Notes: generated by a model not told the origin, from the sequence alone. Positions 1 through 8,503 are shown, counted from the first letter of the stretch. The stretch: DNA of 64,000 bases from Elusimicrobia bacterium GWA2_66_18 (GCA_001799675.1 MGTX01000017.1:82623-146622), one strand, 5' to 3'. Made by a program: numbers and translations.

Positions 1-1206
1 GCGGGCGACCTCGGATGCCTGGAGCAGGGCGTCGACGCCGTCCTGACCGCCGTGCATCTGGGACAACTGCATCAGGATCTTGAGCGCCTCCTCGGGCTTG
101 CTCAGCCGCTCGCGCTGAAGCCTGGCCATGGCCTTGAGGGCTCTCAGCGAACCCGCGGTCTTGGGAAAATTCTTGACGATCTTCTCGTGCATTTCCACGG
201 CGAGGTCGTACTGGCGCAGCTTGTCGTCGAAGAGATGGGCCGAGCGCTCGATAGCGCCCAGCATCTCGGGCGCCTTCGGGTACTTCTCGACCAAGTCCTG
301 ATAGGCGTCGATGGCTTTCTTCGGATCGCGCACCGAATCGGCGTACAGGTCGCCCATCGCCATCTGCGCCTGCGGACGCAGCGGGCTGTTCGGGTGCATC
401 GCTAGAAGCTTGCGCCAGGCGAGCATGGAGGCCGCGGCCTTCCCGTTTGCTCCTTGCAGGCGCGCCAGCGCGGACAGCATCTTATCGCCGTCCTTGTGGT
501 TCTGAAAACGGACCGAGAAGTCGCGAATCTCCTCGGCGACGGACTCCGAGAGGGTCTCGCCGACCTGCTCGGCCGCCTTCTGCCATAGGGCGCAGAGGCG
601 GTCGGCTCTGTCCGCGGCCTCCGGCAGCTTGACGAGCTCACTCAGCAGCGGACGCTGCTTGCGCGAGCCCTTCTTCTCGACGAGCTCCAAATAGGACGAT
701 TTCGCGCGCAGGGCCGTCTTGTTCGCGGGGTACTCGTAGAGCAGACGCAGATACACGGTCAATGCCGACTGCCACTCTCCCTTTTTTTGCTTAAGCCCGG
801 CTAGAAGAAACATCGCCTCCGGCGCCTGGGCCGACTCGGGATGTCGGAGAACGAAGAGCTGCAGGTCTTCCATCGCCGCTTCCGAGACCGCGCCGTCCGC
901 GTCCTCCGCCGAAGACTTGACGAAGGCCCACTCCTCGTCGATGCCGGCCGGAGGCAGAGGCTTGGTCTCCTCGACCTTCGCAGAAACCACCTCGATCTTC
1001 GCGGGCTTCTCCAAGATCGGCTCCGGCTTCGATTCGACCGGAGGTTCGGCTTTCGGCTCCGCGGCGGGCTCCGCCTCCGGCGCGGGCTTGGTCTCGGCCT
1101 GGGGCGCCGGCATCACTTCATCGACCGCGTCGGACTGCGCCGTGGGAGCGGCTTCCTGAGCGACGGCCGTTCCGGCGAGAGCCGTGAGAAGAATAAGGGC
1201 CTTCAT
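1..1206 (-). CDS. Secreted TPR-repeat protein (3' end cut by window edge)
   Basis: The frame stays open from an ATG at 1206 to the left edge, so the C-terminus is missing; about 402 codons are visible. The N-terminus is a short signal peptide (MKAL, then a hydrophobic stretch ending AVAQ). A Pro/Ala/Glu-rich linker follows to about residue 75, then helical repeats of TPR type with features such as ALTVYLRLLYEYP and AIDAYQDLVEKYPKAPEM. Proteins of this build (YbgF, BamD and related periplasmic TPR proteins) scaffold envelope complexes, but no partner can be named here. It is the last visible gene of the doxX-dnaX-recR-cbs run: its ATG overlaps the stop of the cbs gene as ATGA (1203-1206), so translation is probably coupled. 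The TPR call is firm; the role is unknown. Confidence 0.8.
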   Translation of the reverse strand, partial: MKALILLTALAGTAVAQEAAPTAQSDAVDEVMPAPQAETKPAPEAEPAAEPKAEPPVESKPEPILEKPAKIEVVSAKVEETKPLPPAGIDEEWAFVKSSAEDADGAVSEAAMEDLQLFVLRHPESAQAPEAMFLLAGLKQKKGEWQSALTVYLRLLYEYPANKTALRAKSSYLELVEKKGSRKQRPLLSELVKLPEAADRADRLCALWQKAAEQVGETLSESVAEEIRDFSVRFQNHKDGDKMLSALARLQGANGKAAASMLAWRKLLAMHPNSPLRPQAQMAMGDLYADSVRDPKKAIDAYQDLVEKYPKAPEMLGAIERSAHLFDDKLRQYDLAVEMHEKIVKNFPKTAGSLRALKAMARLQRERLSKPEEALKILMQLSQMHGGQDGVDALLQASEVAR

Positions 1207-2591
1207 TCGCGTTCCTCCGAGGAGATCGAGACGGCGTTGATCACGTCGTATTTGGTGACGATATCGTAAGAGTTCTTGCCCGTATGCACCAGCACCGCGG
1301 GGCGGTCGGGCGTGAAGTAGCGAAGAATGACCTCGATGCGCGTCTGCGGCATGATGACGGGCAGGGCTTGACCCATCGCCTCGCGCACGATCATCTTCTT
1401 GATCTCGCGGCCCTTCAGCATCTGCCCCAGCACGTCGTCATCGAAGACCGTTCCCACCACCTTGCCCTTCTCGAGGACCGGCATCTGTGAGATATCGTGC
1501 GTGCGCATGACGCCCATGGCGGAGAAGAGCGTGTCCGTGGTCTTGGCCGTGGCCAGGGCCTTGACCTTGCCGCGCTTGCGCTTGATCGCCAGCACGTCGG
1601 AGGCCTTCAGCGCCGTCTCGCTCTCGAAGTACTGGTTCTCCTTCATCCACTCGTCGTTGTAGATCTTGGAGAGGTAGCGCATGCCCGTGTCGGGCAGGAG
1701 GATGACCATGAAGTCCTTCGCGGAGAGCTGCTTGGCGTACTCCAGACCCGCCCAGACCGCCGAGCCGCCGGAGCCTCCGCCCAGCAGGCCCTCCATGCGC
1801 GCCAGTTTGCGCGTCATGAGGAACGAGTCGCGGTCGGTGACCCGCAGGACGTCGTCGACGATCCCCAGGTCCATCGTGCCGGGGAAGATGTCCTCGCCGA
1901 TGCCCTCGACGACGTAAGGCTTGGCCACACCCGTGCGGCCGTGGACGATCTTATCGTAATACAAGGAGCCGACGGGGTCGGCGCCGATGACCTTGACCTT
2001 CGGATTCTGCTCCTTGAGGTACTTGGCCACGCCCGAGATGGTCCCGCCCGTGCCCATGCCGGCCACGAAGTGCGTGATCATCCCCTCGGAGTCCTGCCAG
2101 ATCTCCGGCCCCGTCGTTCGGTAGTGCGCGCGCGGGTTCTCCGGGTTCTCGTACTGGTTGGGGTGGTAGGCGTTCGGGATCTCCGCCGTCAGCTTGTCCG
2201 CCACGCAGTAGTAGGAGCGCGGGTCGCTGGGCTCCACCGCGGTCGGACAGACGATGACCTCGGCCCCCAGCGCCTTGAGCAGGTTGATTTTTTCGCGCGA
2301 CTGCTTGTCCGTGATGGTGAAGATGAGTTTGTAGCCGCGAAGAGCCGCGACCAGGGCCAAACCGATGCCCGTGTTTCCCGAGGTCCCCTCGATGATGGTG
2401 CCGCCGGGCTTCAGGAGCCCCCTGCGCTCCGCCTCGTCGATCATGGCCACGCCGATGCGGTCCTTGACCGACCCGCCGGGGTTCATGAACTCGGCCTTCA
2501 CGTAGATCAGGGGCTTGAGGCCCTTGGCCAGCCGGTTGAGCCGGATGAGGGGCGTGCCGCCGATCGTCTCCAACACGTTCTCGTAGCGCAT
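1203..2591 (-). CDS. cbs: Cystathionine beta-synthase-like PLP enzyme with C-terminal CBS pair
   Basis: The 462-residue product should condense serine (or O-acetylserine) with homocysteine or sulfide in transsulfuration/cysteine metabolism, in the cytoplasm. The fold-type II PLP domain covers about residues 1-320. It has the Schiff-base lysine in NPGGSVKDR (K43), the substrate loop TSGNTG (70-75) and the phosphate-binding GTGGTISG near 176-183. Two CBS motifs occupy about 330-455, as in eukaryotic-type cystathionine beta-synthase; plain cysteine synthases (about 310 residues) lack them. The CBS pair usually senses adenosyl ligands such as S-adenosylmethionine. The start is well supported by AGGAG seven bases upstream, embedded in the recR stop (TAGGAG). 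Cysteine synthase activity cannot be excluded. Confidence 0.88.
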   Translation of the reverse strand: MRYENVLETIGGTPLIRLNRLAKGLKPLIYVKAEFMNPGGSVKDRIGVAMIDEAERRGLLKPGGTIIEGTSGNTGIGLALVAALRGYKLIFTITDKQSREKINLLKALGAEVIVCPTAVEPSDPRSYYCVADKLTAEIPNAYHPNQYENPENPRAHYRTTGPEIWQDSEGMITHFVAGMGTGGTISGVAKYLKEQNPKVKVIGADPVGSLYYDKIVHGRTGVAKPYVVEGIGEDIFPGTMDLGIVDDVLRVTDRDSFLMTRKLARMEGLLGGGSGGSAVWAGLEYAKQLSAKDFMVILLPDTGMRYLSKIYNDEWMKENQYFESETALKASDVLAIKRKRGKVKALATAKTTDTLFSAMGVMRTHDISQMPVLEKGKVVGTVFDDDVLGQMLKGREIKKMIVREAMGQALPVIMPQTRIEVILRYFTPDRPAVLVHTGKNSYDIVTKYDVINAVSISSEERE

Positions 2592-2600
2592 GGCTTTCTC

Positions 2601-3194
2601 CTAGAATTCACGCCGCCCGGTCAGGGCGTGCGAGAGAGTGCGTTCGTCCATGTAATCGAGGTCGCCGCCCATGGGAACGCCGTGGGCGATGCGCGTGATC
2701 TTGACGGGCAACGACTTGAGAATTTGGCCCAGATAAAGGGCCGTGGCCTCGCCCTCGGTGTCGGGATCGGTCGCGAGGATCACCTCGCGCACGCAGCCCC
2801 CGGCGGCCTTCAGGCGGTCGATGAGCTCGCGGACCTTGATGCGCTCGGGCCCCACGCCGTCGAGCGGCGAGAGCGAGCCGTGAAGGATGTGGTAGAGGCC
2901 GTGGAAGGCGCGGGAGCGCTCGAAGGCGGCCGCGTCCTGAGGCTCCTCGACGACGCAGAGCAGGGCTTGGTCCCGGCCCGGGTCGGAGCAGATCTTGCAG
3001 ACCTCGCGGTCCGTAAAATCCCCGCAGCGCGCGCAGAAGCGCATGGCGTCCTTGGCGTCGAGCAGGGTCTCGACGAGGTTCTCCACCTCGGCGCGAGGAG
3101 AGCGCAGGATGTGGAGGGTCAGGCGCTCGGCCTGCTTGGGCCCCACGCCGGGAAGGCGCTTGAGGGCCGCGATCAGGCGTTCAAGGCTTTTCAC
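2601..3194 (-). CDS. recR: Recombination mediator RecR
   Basis: The 197-residue protein has the normal RecR length. Its order is an N-terminal helix-hairpin-helix (LPGVGPKQAERL), a C4 zinc finger around residues 54-70 (CARCGD...CKIC), a Toprim domain starting at CVVEEPQD, and a C-terminal segment with the HGVPMGGDLDYMDERTL signature. RecR works with RecO (and RecF) to load RecA on SSB-coated gaps in the cytoplasm. The start is GTG and overlaps the dnaX stop as GTGA (3191-3194). dnaX-recR adjacency is a classic bacterial arrangement, but the usual small ybaB/ebfC gene between them is absent. Confidence 0.96.
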   Translation of the reverse strand: MKSLERLIAALKRLPGVGPKQAERLTLHILRSPRAEVENLVETLLDAKDAMRFCARCGDFTDREVCKICSDPGRDQALLCVVEEPQDAAAFERSRAFHGLYHILHGSLSPLDGVGPERIKVRELIDRLKAAGGCVREVILATDPDTEGEATALYLGQILKSLPVKITRIAHGVPMGGDLDYMDERTLSHALTGRREF

Positions 3195-4840
3195 GGCGCC
3201 GGTTTCTTCACGATTCGGGCCTTGCCGCCGAAGACGCCCTCGGCCTTCCGGAGGGCGTTCGGGCCGCCCGCGTCGGCCGCCTCGGTCACGTCCTTCCAGC
3301 GCGTGCCGGCGGGCGCGCCGCCGGACGGATCGGGCACGCCCGTGTCCACGATCAGCGTCGGGGAGGCGGGAGCCGTGCCGCCCAGGGCCAACTCGACGAT
3401 CAAGGCGCGGCCGGCCAGACCGGCCAGCGTCTCCTCCAAGAACGCCTGCGAACGCAGGGCCATGTCGCGATCGAAGGGCTTGACGAAGCGGATCGTCCAG
3501 CCGCCGTCGGGACGGACCTCGTGCGCGCAGTTCTGCAGGGTCGCGCCGAGGGAAATCTTCCCCTTGGCGACCGCTTCAACGAAGGCCTCCCAGGTCGGAC
3601 CGCTTCCGGCGACGGACGCAGGCGACGGAGCCGGCGGCTTGGGCGCGGGGGCCGGCGACGGCTTATGGGCCGGGATCGGGGAAATGTCCGGACCGCCGTC
3701 CCCGGCGTTGAGGCGCTTCTCGAGCGCCTCCAGGCGCGCGAGCCATGCGCCCAGGTCGTGCGCGGATTCCAGGGCGGAGAACAGCCCCAACTCCAGGGCC
3801 AGCCGGGGCGAATCGCCGAAGCGCAGTTCCTCCAAGGTCCGATTGAAGCGGCGCAGGAGGAAGCTCAAGGCCTCGGCGGTCGCCTCCGGAAAAGACTTCG
3901 ACCAGACGGCGTCGGCGGGCTCGCCCGCGCCCAACTTCTCAAGGTAGACCCCCTCCAGCGCGGCGCGCAGATCCTTGAGGAACTGCGCGGGCTCCACGCC
4001 CTCCTCGTAGACCTTCTTAAGCCAGACGGCCAGCGCCTGGGGGTCATGCGCCAGCAGGGCCTGCGCCGCGCCCAGGAGCATCTCCTGGGGCGTGAAGCCG
4101 AACATCTCGCGCACGGTCGCGAGCGTGACCTTGCCTTCGTCCACACAGCGGCACTGGTCGAGGAGACCGATGGCGTCGCGCAGGGAGCCCTCGGCGGCGC
4201 GAGAGAGAAGCTGGAGCGCCTCGCCGTCCACGGAGATATTCTCCTTCTTGGCGATGCAGGCCAAATGCGCGGCGAGCGCGTCCGGGGCGACCGGGCGGAA
4301 CTTGAAGCGCTGGCAGCGCGAGGAGATCGTGGCCGGGACCTTATGGACCTCGGTAGTGGCCAGGATGAAGATCACGTGCGCCGGGGGCTCTTCGACTGTC
4401 TTCAGGAGCGCGTTGAAAGCCGAGGTGGAGAGCATGTGCGTCTCGTCAATGATGAAGACCTTGTAGCGATCGCGCGCGGGCGCCAGGGCCACGGTCTCGA
4501 TAATGACCTTGCGGACGTCGTCGACGCCGGTGTTGGACGCGGCGTCCATCTCCATCACGTCCAGGCTGGAGGAGATCGTGATCTCGCGGCAGGACGCGCA
4601 CTCGTCGCAGGGCTCGGGCGTCGGACCCTTCACGCAGTTGAGGGCCTTGGCGAGTATGCGCGCCGTGGTGGTCTTGCCGCAGCCGCGCGGCCCGGTGAAG
4701 AGGTAGGCGTGGTGCAGACGCTTGGCCGCCAGGGCGTTCTGGAGCGTCTGCGAGACGGCGGGCTGGCCGACCAACTCCTCGAAACCCTGCGGGCGGTACT
4801 TGCGCGCCAGGACCTGATAGGCCGCCTTCTCCCTGCTCAC
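3191..4840 (-). CDS. dnaX: DNA polymerase III subunit tau/gamma
   Basis: This is the clamp-loader ATPase of the replicative polymerase, 549 residues from a GTG start. The frame is open further upstream to 5077, but that extension is Arg/Pro/Gly-rich shadow sequence over doxX, and family homology begins at AYQVLARKYRPQGFEELVGQ. Visible motifs are the Walker A GPRGCGKTT (about 50-58), the zinc cysteines C..C..C (about 68-83), the Walker B-like IIDETHML, and sensor 1/arginine finger ISSRCQRFKF. Domain III and a Pro/Ala-rich linker follow, then a short tau-like C-terminal domain. GTG at 4840 overlaps the doxX stop as GTGA. I saw no obvious slippery run for programmed frameshifting. Confidence 0.95.
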   Translation of the reverse strand: MSREKAAYQVLARKYRPQGFEELVGQPAVSQTLQNALAAKRLHHAYLFTGPRGCGKTTTARILAKALNCVKGPTPEPCDECASCREITISSSLDVMEMDAASNTGVDDVRKVIIETVALAPARDRYKVFIIDETHMLSTSAFNALLKTVEEPPAHVIFILATTEVHKVPATISSRCQRFKFRPVAPDALAAHLACIAKKENISVDGEALQLLSRAAEGSLRDAIGLLDQCRCVDEGKVTLATVREMFGFTPQEMLLGAAQALLAHDPQALAVWLKKVYEEGVEPAQFLKDLRAALEGVYLEKLGAGEPADAVWSKSFPEATAEALSFLLRRFNRTLEELRFGDSPRLALELGLFSALESAHDLGAWLARLEALEKRLNAGDGGPDISPIPAHKPSPAPAPKPPAPSPASVAGSGPTWEAFVEAVAKGKISLGATLQNCAHEVRPDGGWTIRFVKPFDRDMALRSQAFLEETLAGLAGRALIVELALGGTAPASPTLIVDTGVPDPSGGAPAGTRWKDVTEAADAGGPNALRKAEGVFGGKARIVKKPAP

Positions 4841-5220
4841 GACGGCCTCACGTCGCCCTCGAGGCTGATGGGCCCGGGACCGAAAGCGATGACGTGGAGC
4901 AACCCGCCGAGGATGGCGACGTTCTTGAGGAGTTGGATGCGCTGGTCCGGGGCGGTGTGGAAAACCCAGGTCGCGGCGACAAGGAAGACGGCCAGGGCGC
5001 CGGCGCCCCAGCGCGTCTTGTAGCCCAGGATGAGCGCGACCGAGCCGGTGGCCTCCAGGGCGATGGAAGCCGCGCACAGCAAGGTTGAGGCGGGCAAACC
5101 GTGAAGCTCCATGAACTGGAGCGTCCCGCCGAAGTTGGTGATCTTCCCGAACGCCGAGGCGAGGAAGATGATGGCGAGGAAGAGACGCCCGACCAAGGCG
5201 AGCACATCGTCGGTGTTCAC
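4837..5220 (-). CDS. DoxX-family membrane protein
   Basis: This small integral membrane protein (127 residues from GTG) has about four hydrophobic helices and the DoxX-type opening GRLFLAIIFLASAFGKI. Family members are quinol-oxidase-associated subunits or general redox/oxidative-stress membrane proteins; the exact role here is unknown. I chose the GTG at 5218-5220. The upstream TTG at 5256, which would add 12 residues, lies in a TTGACA box, and a -10-like TACCAT ends six bases before the GTG, so the upstream codons cannot be translated from that promoter. It is the first gene of the run leading into dnaX, recR, cbs and the TPR protein, so replication and repair genes sit behind this promoter. 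Confidence 0.8.
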   Translation of the reverse strand: MNTDDVLALVGRLFLAIIFLASAFGKITNFGGTLQFMELHGLPASTLLCAASIALEATGSVALILGYKTRWGAGALAVFLVAATWVFHTAPDQRIQLLKNVAILGGLLHVIAFGPGPISLEGDVRPS

Positions 5221-5256
5221 GGCGAGATGGTACGACTTGCCCGGAGAGGCTGTCAA
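5218..5256 (-). promoter_or_regulatory. Promoter of the doxX-dnaX-recR run, apparently leaderless
   Basis: On the minus strand TTGACA (5251-5256), an 18-base spacer and TACCAT (5227-5232) are followed by six bases and the GTG start. The -35 is a full consensus match and the -10 matches 4/6. The predicted transcription start falls on or beside the start codon. Confidence 0.6.
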
Positions 5257-5263
5257 AGCCCTG

Positions 5264-5299
5264 TGGACGAATAACGAGGGATGACTTATACTAGAGCCA
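5264..5299 (+). promoter_or_regulatory. Promoter of the secreted-protein gene at 5299, apparently leaderless
   Basis: TGGACG (5264-5269), a 17-base spacer and TATACT (5287-5292) are followed by AGAGCC and ATG at 5299. The spacing puts the transcription start at the ATG. It is divergent from the doxX promoter within 78 bases. Confidence 0.55.
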
Positions 5300-5952
5300 T
5301 GACCCCGGCCCGCCTATTGCTCGCCGCCCTCCTCTTCTCCTCGGCCGCCCCGGCGCGCGCGCTCGCCGATTCGCCCCCCACCCTCTGGCAGGAACGATTT
5401 TTCTGGGACGCCCTGCTGGGCGCGCGCGACAAGATGGCGCGCCAGCAGAGCGACCCCATGATGCTCCCGGTGATGAAGGCCATCGCCGGGCAGGTCGCCC
5501 AGCAGGTCGCCAACCTGGCGCAGATCGACCGGTACGTGAAATCCCAGGCAGACAACCTGCGCTTTGCCTATGCCCAGGCCGACCCCCAGCCGAGCCTGGC
5601 CACCATCCACGACAATTTCACGACGCTGACCATCGGCTGCGACCAGGTGCGCCAGAATCTCTATTATCTGAGCGCGCGCCAGCGCCTGGCGCAGAGCCAG
5701 GCCCTGCCCGACCCGGAGATGTACCAGGCCGCCCTCCTCATCCTGGGCCAAATCCAACAGCTCCAGCTGACGCTCAACACGGTCTACTACGATGCGGTCG
5801 CCGTCCGCGGCCAAGTCATTGAGAACAAGTGGGCCAGCGAGAAATTCTTCACCCACTCCGCTGAGGAGCTCCTGCGCAGCGTCGTGCGCGTCCAAGACTC
5901 CGTCTTCTCCGTCTACAACGCGGGCTACGAGCTCGCGATGAGATGCCGCTAG
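5299..5952 (+). CDS. Secreted helical protein of unknown function
   Basis: The product is about 217 residues with a clear signal peptide (MTPARLLLAALLF..., Ala-rich, ending near ARALA). The mature part is predicted helical and Gln-rich (for example QIQQLQLTLN, QVAQQVANLAQ), with two cysteines, one near the middle (IGCDQV) and one close to the C-terminus (AMRCR). No family is recognised. The start at 5299 is preferred over the in-frame ATG at 5281, because a TATACT -10 box lies between them and ends six bases before 5299. Its last codons overlap the start of the next gene by 10 bases, so the two are probably co-translated. A periplasmic or outer-membrane accessory protein is likely; nothing more can be said. 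Confidence 0.72.
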   Translation: MTPARLLLAALLFSSAAPARALADSPPTLWQERFFWDALLGARDKMARQQSDPMMLPVMKAIAGQVAQQVANLAQIDRYVKSQADNLRFAYAQADPQPSLATIHDNFTTLTIGCDQVRQNLYYLSARQRLAQSQALPDPEMYQAALLILGQIQQLQLTLNTVYYDAVAVRGQVIENKWASEKFFTHSAEELLRSVVRVQDSVFSVYNAGYELAMRCR

Positions 5953-6653
5953 CCCTCCTCCTCGTCTTAGCCTCAGCCGCGTCCGCCGCCGCCCCCTTGG
6001 AAGTCGAGTTCAAGACCACCGACGACTGGACCCTCTGTGCTCTGTACCGCCCCCCGCGCCGCGGCGGCGCGGTCATGGTCCTCGCCCACGGCGCGGCCTC
6101 CTCCAAAGGCGAGTGGGCCGTCTTCGCCGAGCGCCTGTCCGCCCAGGGCGTGGGCAGCCTCGCCGTGGATCTGCGCGGGCACCTCGACAGCAGGAAGGGA
6201 CCGAAGGGCCTCCGGGACTTTACGGACTTCGACGCCACGGGAGAGTGGGCGAAGGCCGTCTTGGACCTGCGCGCCGCGGCCGCCTGGCTCGAGGCCCGCG
6301 GCATCAAACCCTCCCGCATAGCCTTCGGCGGAGCCTCCATCGGCGCCAACCTCGCCTCTCAGGCCTCGGCCGATCGGGCCGCCGTGCCCTGCCTGCTCCT
6401 GCTCTCCCCCGGCCCCGACTACCGCGGCGTGCGCCTGGTCGCCCGTCCGGGCCTGAAGGTTCTCGTCGCCGCCTCCCCCCCCGACCGCTACGCCTTATCG
6501 ACCCTTGAGCCCTTCTCGAAGGTGAAGGGCGCCGAGACTCTCACGGGACCGTCCGGCCACGGCGTGCAACTCTTCGACGACCCCTCCACCCTCGACCAGG
6601 TCGTCGAGTGGGTCGTGCGCGCCGCTAACTCCAAGCGTGCTGCAGACCGCTAG
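5943..6653 (+). CDS. Secreted alpha/beta-hydrolase
   Basis: The 236-residue product begins with a signal peptide (MPLALLLVLASAASAAA). Beta strand and oxyanion region VMVLAHGAASSKGEW, nucleophile elbow GASIGAN (Ser in G-x-S-x-G) and a late histidine in GPSGHGVQLF fit the alpha/beta-hydrolase fold (dienelactone hydrolase or lysophospholipase-like). The catalytic Asp may lie in SPPDRYAL. Substrate is unknown; the position after an export signal implies periplasmic action. The gene overlaps its upstream neighbour by 10 bases. Its TAG stop shares the palindromic CTAG at 6650-6653 with the stop of the convergent gene. Confidence 0.82.
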   Translation: MPLALLLVLASAASAAAPLEVEFKTTDDWTLCALYRPPRRGGAVMVLAHGAASSKGEWAVFAERLSAQGVGSLAVDLRGHLDSRKGPKGLRDFTDFDATGEWAKAVLDLRAAAAWLEARGIKPSRIAFGGASIGANLASQASADRAAVPCLLLLSPGPDYRGVRLVARPGLKVLVAASPPDRYALSTLEPFSKVKGAETLTGPSGHGVQLFDDPSTLDQVVEWVVRAANSKRAADR

Positions 6654-8503
6654 GAGCCTTTGATTATGCCCCGTTCTTGCCCTATCCAGGATTGACGGAA
6701 CCGGCCCAGTTTGCCCAGATAAGGGGCGGTTTCAAAGCCCAACAGCAGGGCGATTGCCGGCCTGATCGCAAGCGAGACGATTTTCTTAAAGCGAGAGCTG
6801 GTATCCCAAAAAAAACTTCTCTTGAGGAAGTCCACCCACAATTTCCCCTCGCCGGGGGACCCGTGGAAACCGCCTATCAGGGCTTCGACATAAGGCTTGA
6901 CTACATCCATGATCAATGGCTGCACGATCTCCCCAGGCATGACCAGGGGCGCGCCTGCCTGGATGGGACGGACTACGACTCTGCTGACCCCATCGTTATA
7001 ACGCCGGACCAAGCCGCGGGGCATGATGTCAGCAAGGACGTAGAAGGTGTGGAATCGCCGGGCTATGCCGGTCAAAAGAGGCAACAGAATCGGCCTATCG
7101 ATTTTGATCGCAGAGTCTCCCACGATCCCGGATGCGTGGCGCTGCAAAACCCCGGCTAGAATCCCGGCGACGTCCCGAACGCCTAGTCCATTGCGATACC
7201 CGGCGCGCATGACCAGCATGCTCAACTCGAAGATATTTTGGCCGACCGCCTTTCTTCGCTGCGCCGGGTCACTGGGAAATGGTTTCAACTCCTCGAAATC
7301 CGCCAGGCCCGAGCGCCTGATATTGGCGTAGCTTAAGCCCGCGTCCCAATCATGGATGCCGGTGGGTCCGAATCTTGGGATATCATAGAACGTTTCGCCG
7401 CCGACAGGTTTCCAATAGTCCCATTCCCACTCCCTTTCCGAGTGCGACAACGGCGCCAAGGATCCATGAACCCAGCCATTTTCAAAGAGGCGCAGTATCC
7501 CGTCTACGGCATTGAGGGCCGAGGATTTGACGGCTTGCGTCTTTTGTTTCCGGCTCCAATCCTTCGGGAGAGTGTCGCCCAAGTAGGAAAAGAACTCTCC
7601 GGCGAGCTTCCCTGGCAGAAGATACGCCACGAAAGCCGTCCCATATTGAGCCTGCGGCGCCTGGCCGTTGATCGGGCGGACGTAGCCGCTGCGGCTGGGC
7701 AAGGCCACCGGCGCGTCGATGCCGAAACGGGCGGCCCTGTCCATGCCGGGACCTTCGCCCTCCACCCCCTTATTAGGCTTTGCAAATTTCAAGGCGACCG
7801 AGCTTCCGCCATTGCCCACAGGCACGACCACCGTGCGGCCGTACTCGGCTGCGCCGCTCGCACCGGGCAATAAGGCAAGGACTTCCTCGGTGAGGGCGTC
7901 GCTGCGGTCGATCAAGGCCTGTGTCAGGTTTGCGAGGTCCTGATTTATGGTGAGGACGAGTTCGCTCCCGTTCTTCATCTCCATAAACCCCATCGCCGCC
8001 AGCAAGTCCTCGGATCGGTGCTTGAGGGCGTTCAACTCCATGATGGACCGGACGGGGTTATCGGAAGGACCTCGTGTTGCCGCCATTTCAGCCGTCAACT
8101 TATCCGCGTAGTCCTTGAGCGCAGATTCGATGCGCTCCCGGCCCGCGGCAGGCATGGCGCCGAGTTCGCGCGGTTCCAGTCGTATTTGCACAAGGACGCG
8201 CCTGAGAGCGCCGATATCTTCCGTTGGGTTGAGAGAACTCTGCAGTTTCGGGAAGACAACGGAAAGATCCGCTGGGAGTGGGAGCGTGGCCCCTGCAGCT
8301 GAGACAAAAGCCCGCTGACTTGCAAATGGGGCGACAGCCCGGTATGCCGCTGACGGGCTGACATGATTTTGGGCATGAAGCCTGGACGCAAGGTTGATCC
8401 CGATGACGACAGGCAAAAGCCGGGCCAGGTGCAGCTTCCAGAGCTTGGCGACAAGATTCCTAGCCAACATAGGAGGTTGCAGACAGGATACGCCGAGTTT
8501 CAT
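6650..8503 (-). CDS. Exported protein with degenerate kinase-like motifs
   Basis: The 617-residue product opens with a basic, hydrophobic segment ending LHAQ (about residue 45), a plausible signal peptide; translation could also start at Met12. Residues 45-215 are helical with no recognised domain. From about 223 a kinase-like order appears: a Gly-rich strand GNGGSSVALKFAK (230-242, resembling P-loop plus VAIK lysine), a hydrophobic region, then VHGSLAPLSH (345-354) where active kinases have HxDxxxxN, DWD (385-387) in the place of DFG, and a following helix VGQNIFELSMLVM. The Asp of the catalytic loop is replaced by Ser, so it may be a pseudokinase or an atypical kinase. The C-terminal 150 residues are unassigned. 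Base composition is less G+C-rich than its neighbours. It lies downstream of a histidine kinase on the same strand, 69 bases away. The kinase assignment is an inference from motif order. Confidence 0.55.
   Translation of the reverse strand: MKLGVSCLQPPMLARNLVAKLWKLHLARLLPVVIGINLASRLHAQNHVSPSAAYRAVAPFASQRAFVSAAGATLPLPADLSVVFPKLQSSLNPTEDIGALRRVLVQIRLEPRELGAMPAAGRERIESALKDYADKLTAEMAATRGPSDNPVRSIMELNALKHRSEDLLAAMGFMEMKNGSELVLTINQDLANLTQALIDRSDALTEEVLALLPGASGAAEYGRTVVVPVGNGGSSVALKFAKPNKGVEGEGPGMDRAARFGIDAPVALPSRSGYVRPINGQAPQAQYGTAFVAYLLPGKLAGEFFSYLGDTLPKDWSRKQKTQAVKSSALNAVDGILRLFENGWVHGSLAPLSHSEREWEWDYWKPVGGETFYDIPRFGPTGIHDWDAGLSYANIRRSGLADFEELKPFPSDPAQRRKAVGQNIFELSMLVMRAGYRNGLGVRDVAGILAGVLQRHASGIVGDSAIKIDRPILLPLLTGIARRFHTFYVLADIMPRGLVRRYNDGVSRVVVRPIQAGAPLVMPGEIVQPLIMDVVKPYVEALIGGFHGSPGEGKLWVDFLKRSFFWDTSSRFKKIVSLAIRPAIALLLGFETAPYLGKLGRFRQSWIGQERGIIKGS

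Noticed and set aside
1497..3947. Open frame of 816 codons on the plus strand
   Set aside because: Antisense shadow of cbs, recR and dnaX, all of which have unmistakable family motifs on the minus strand.
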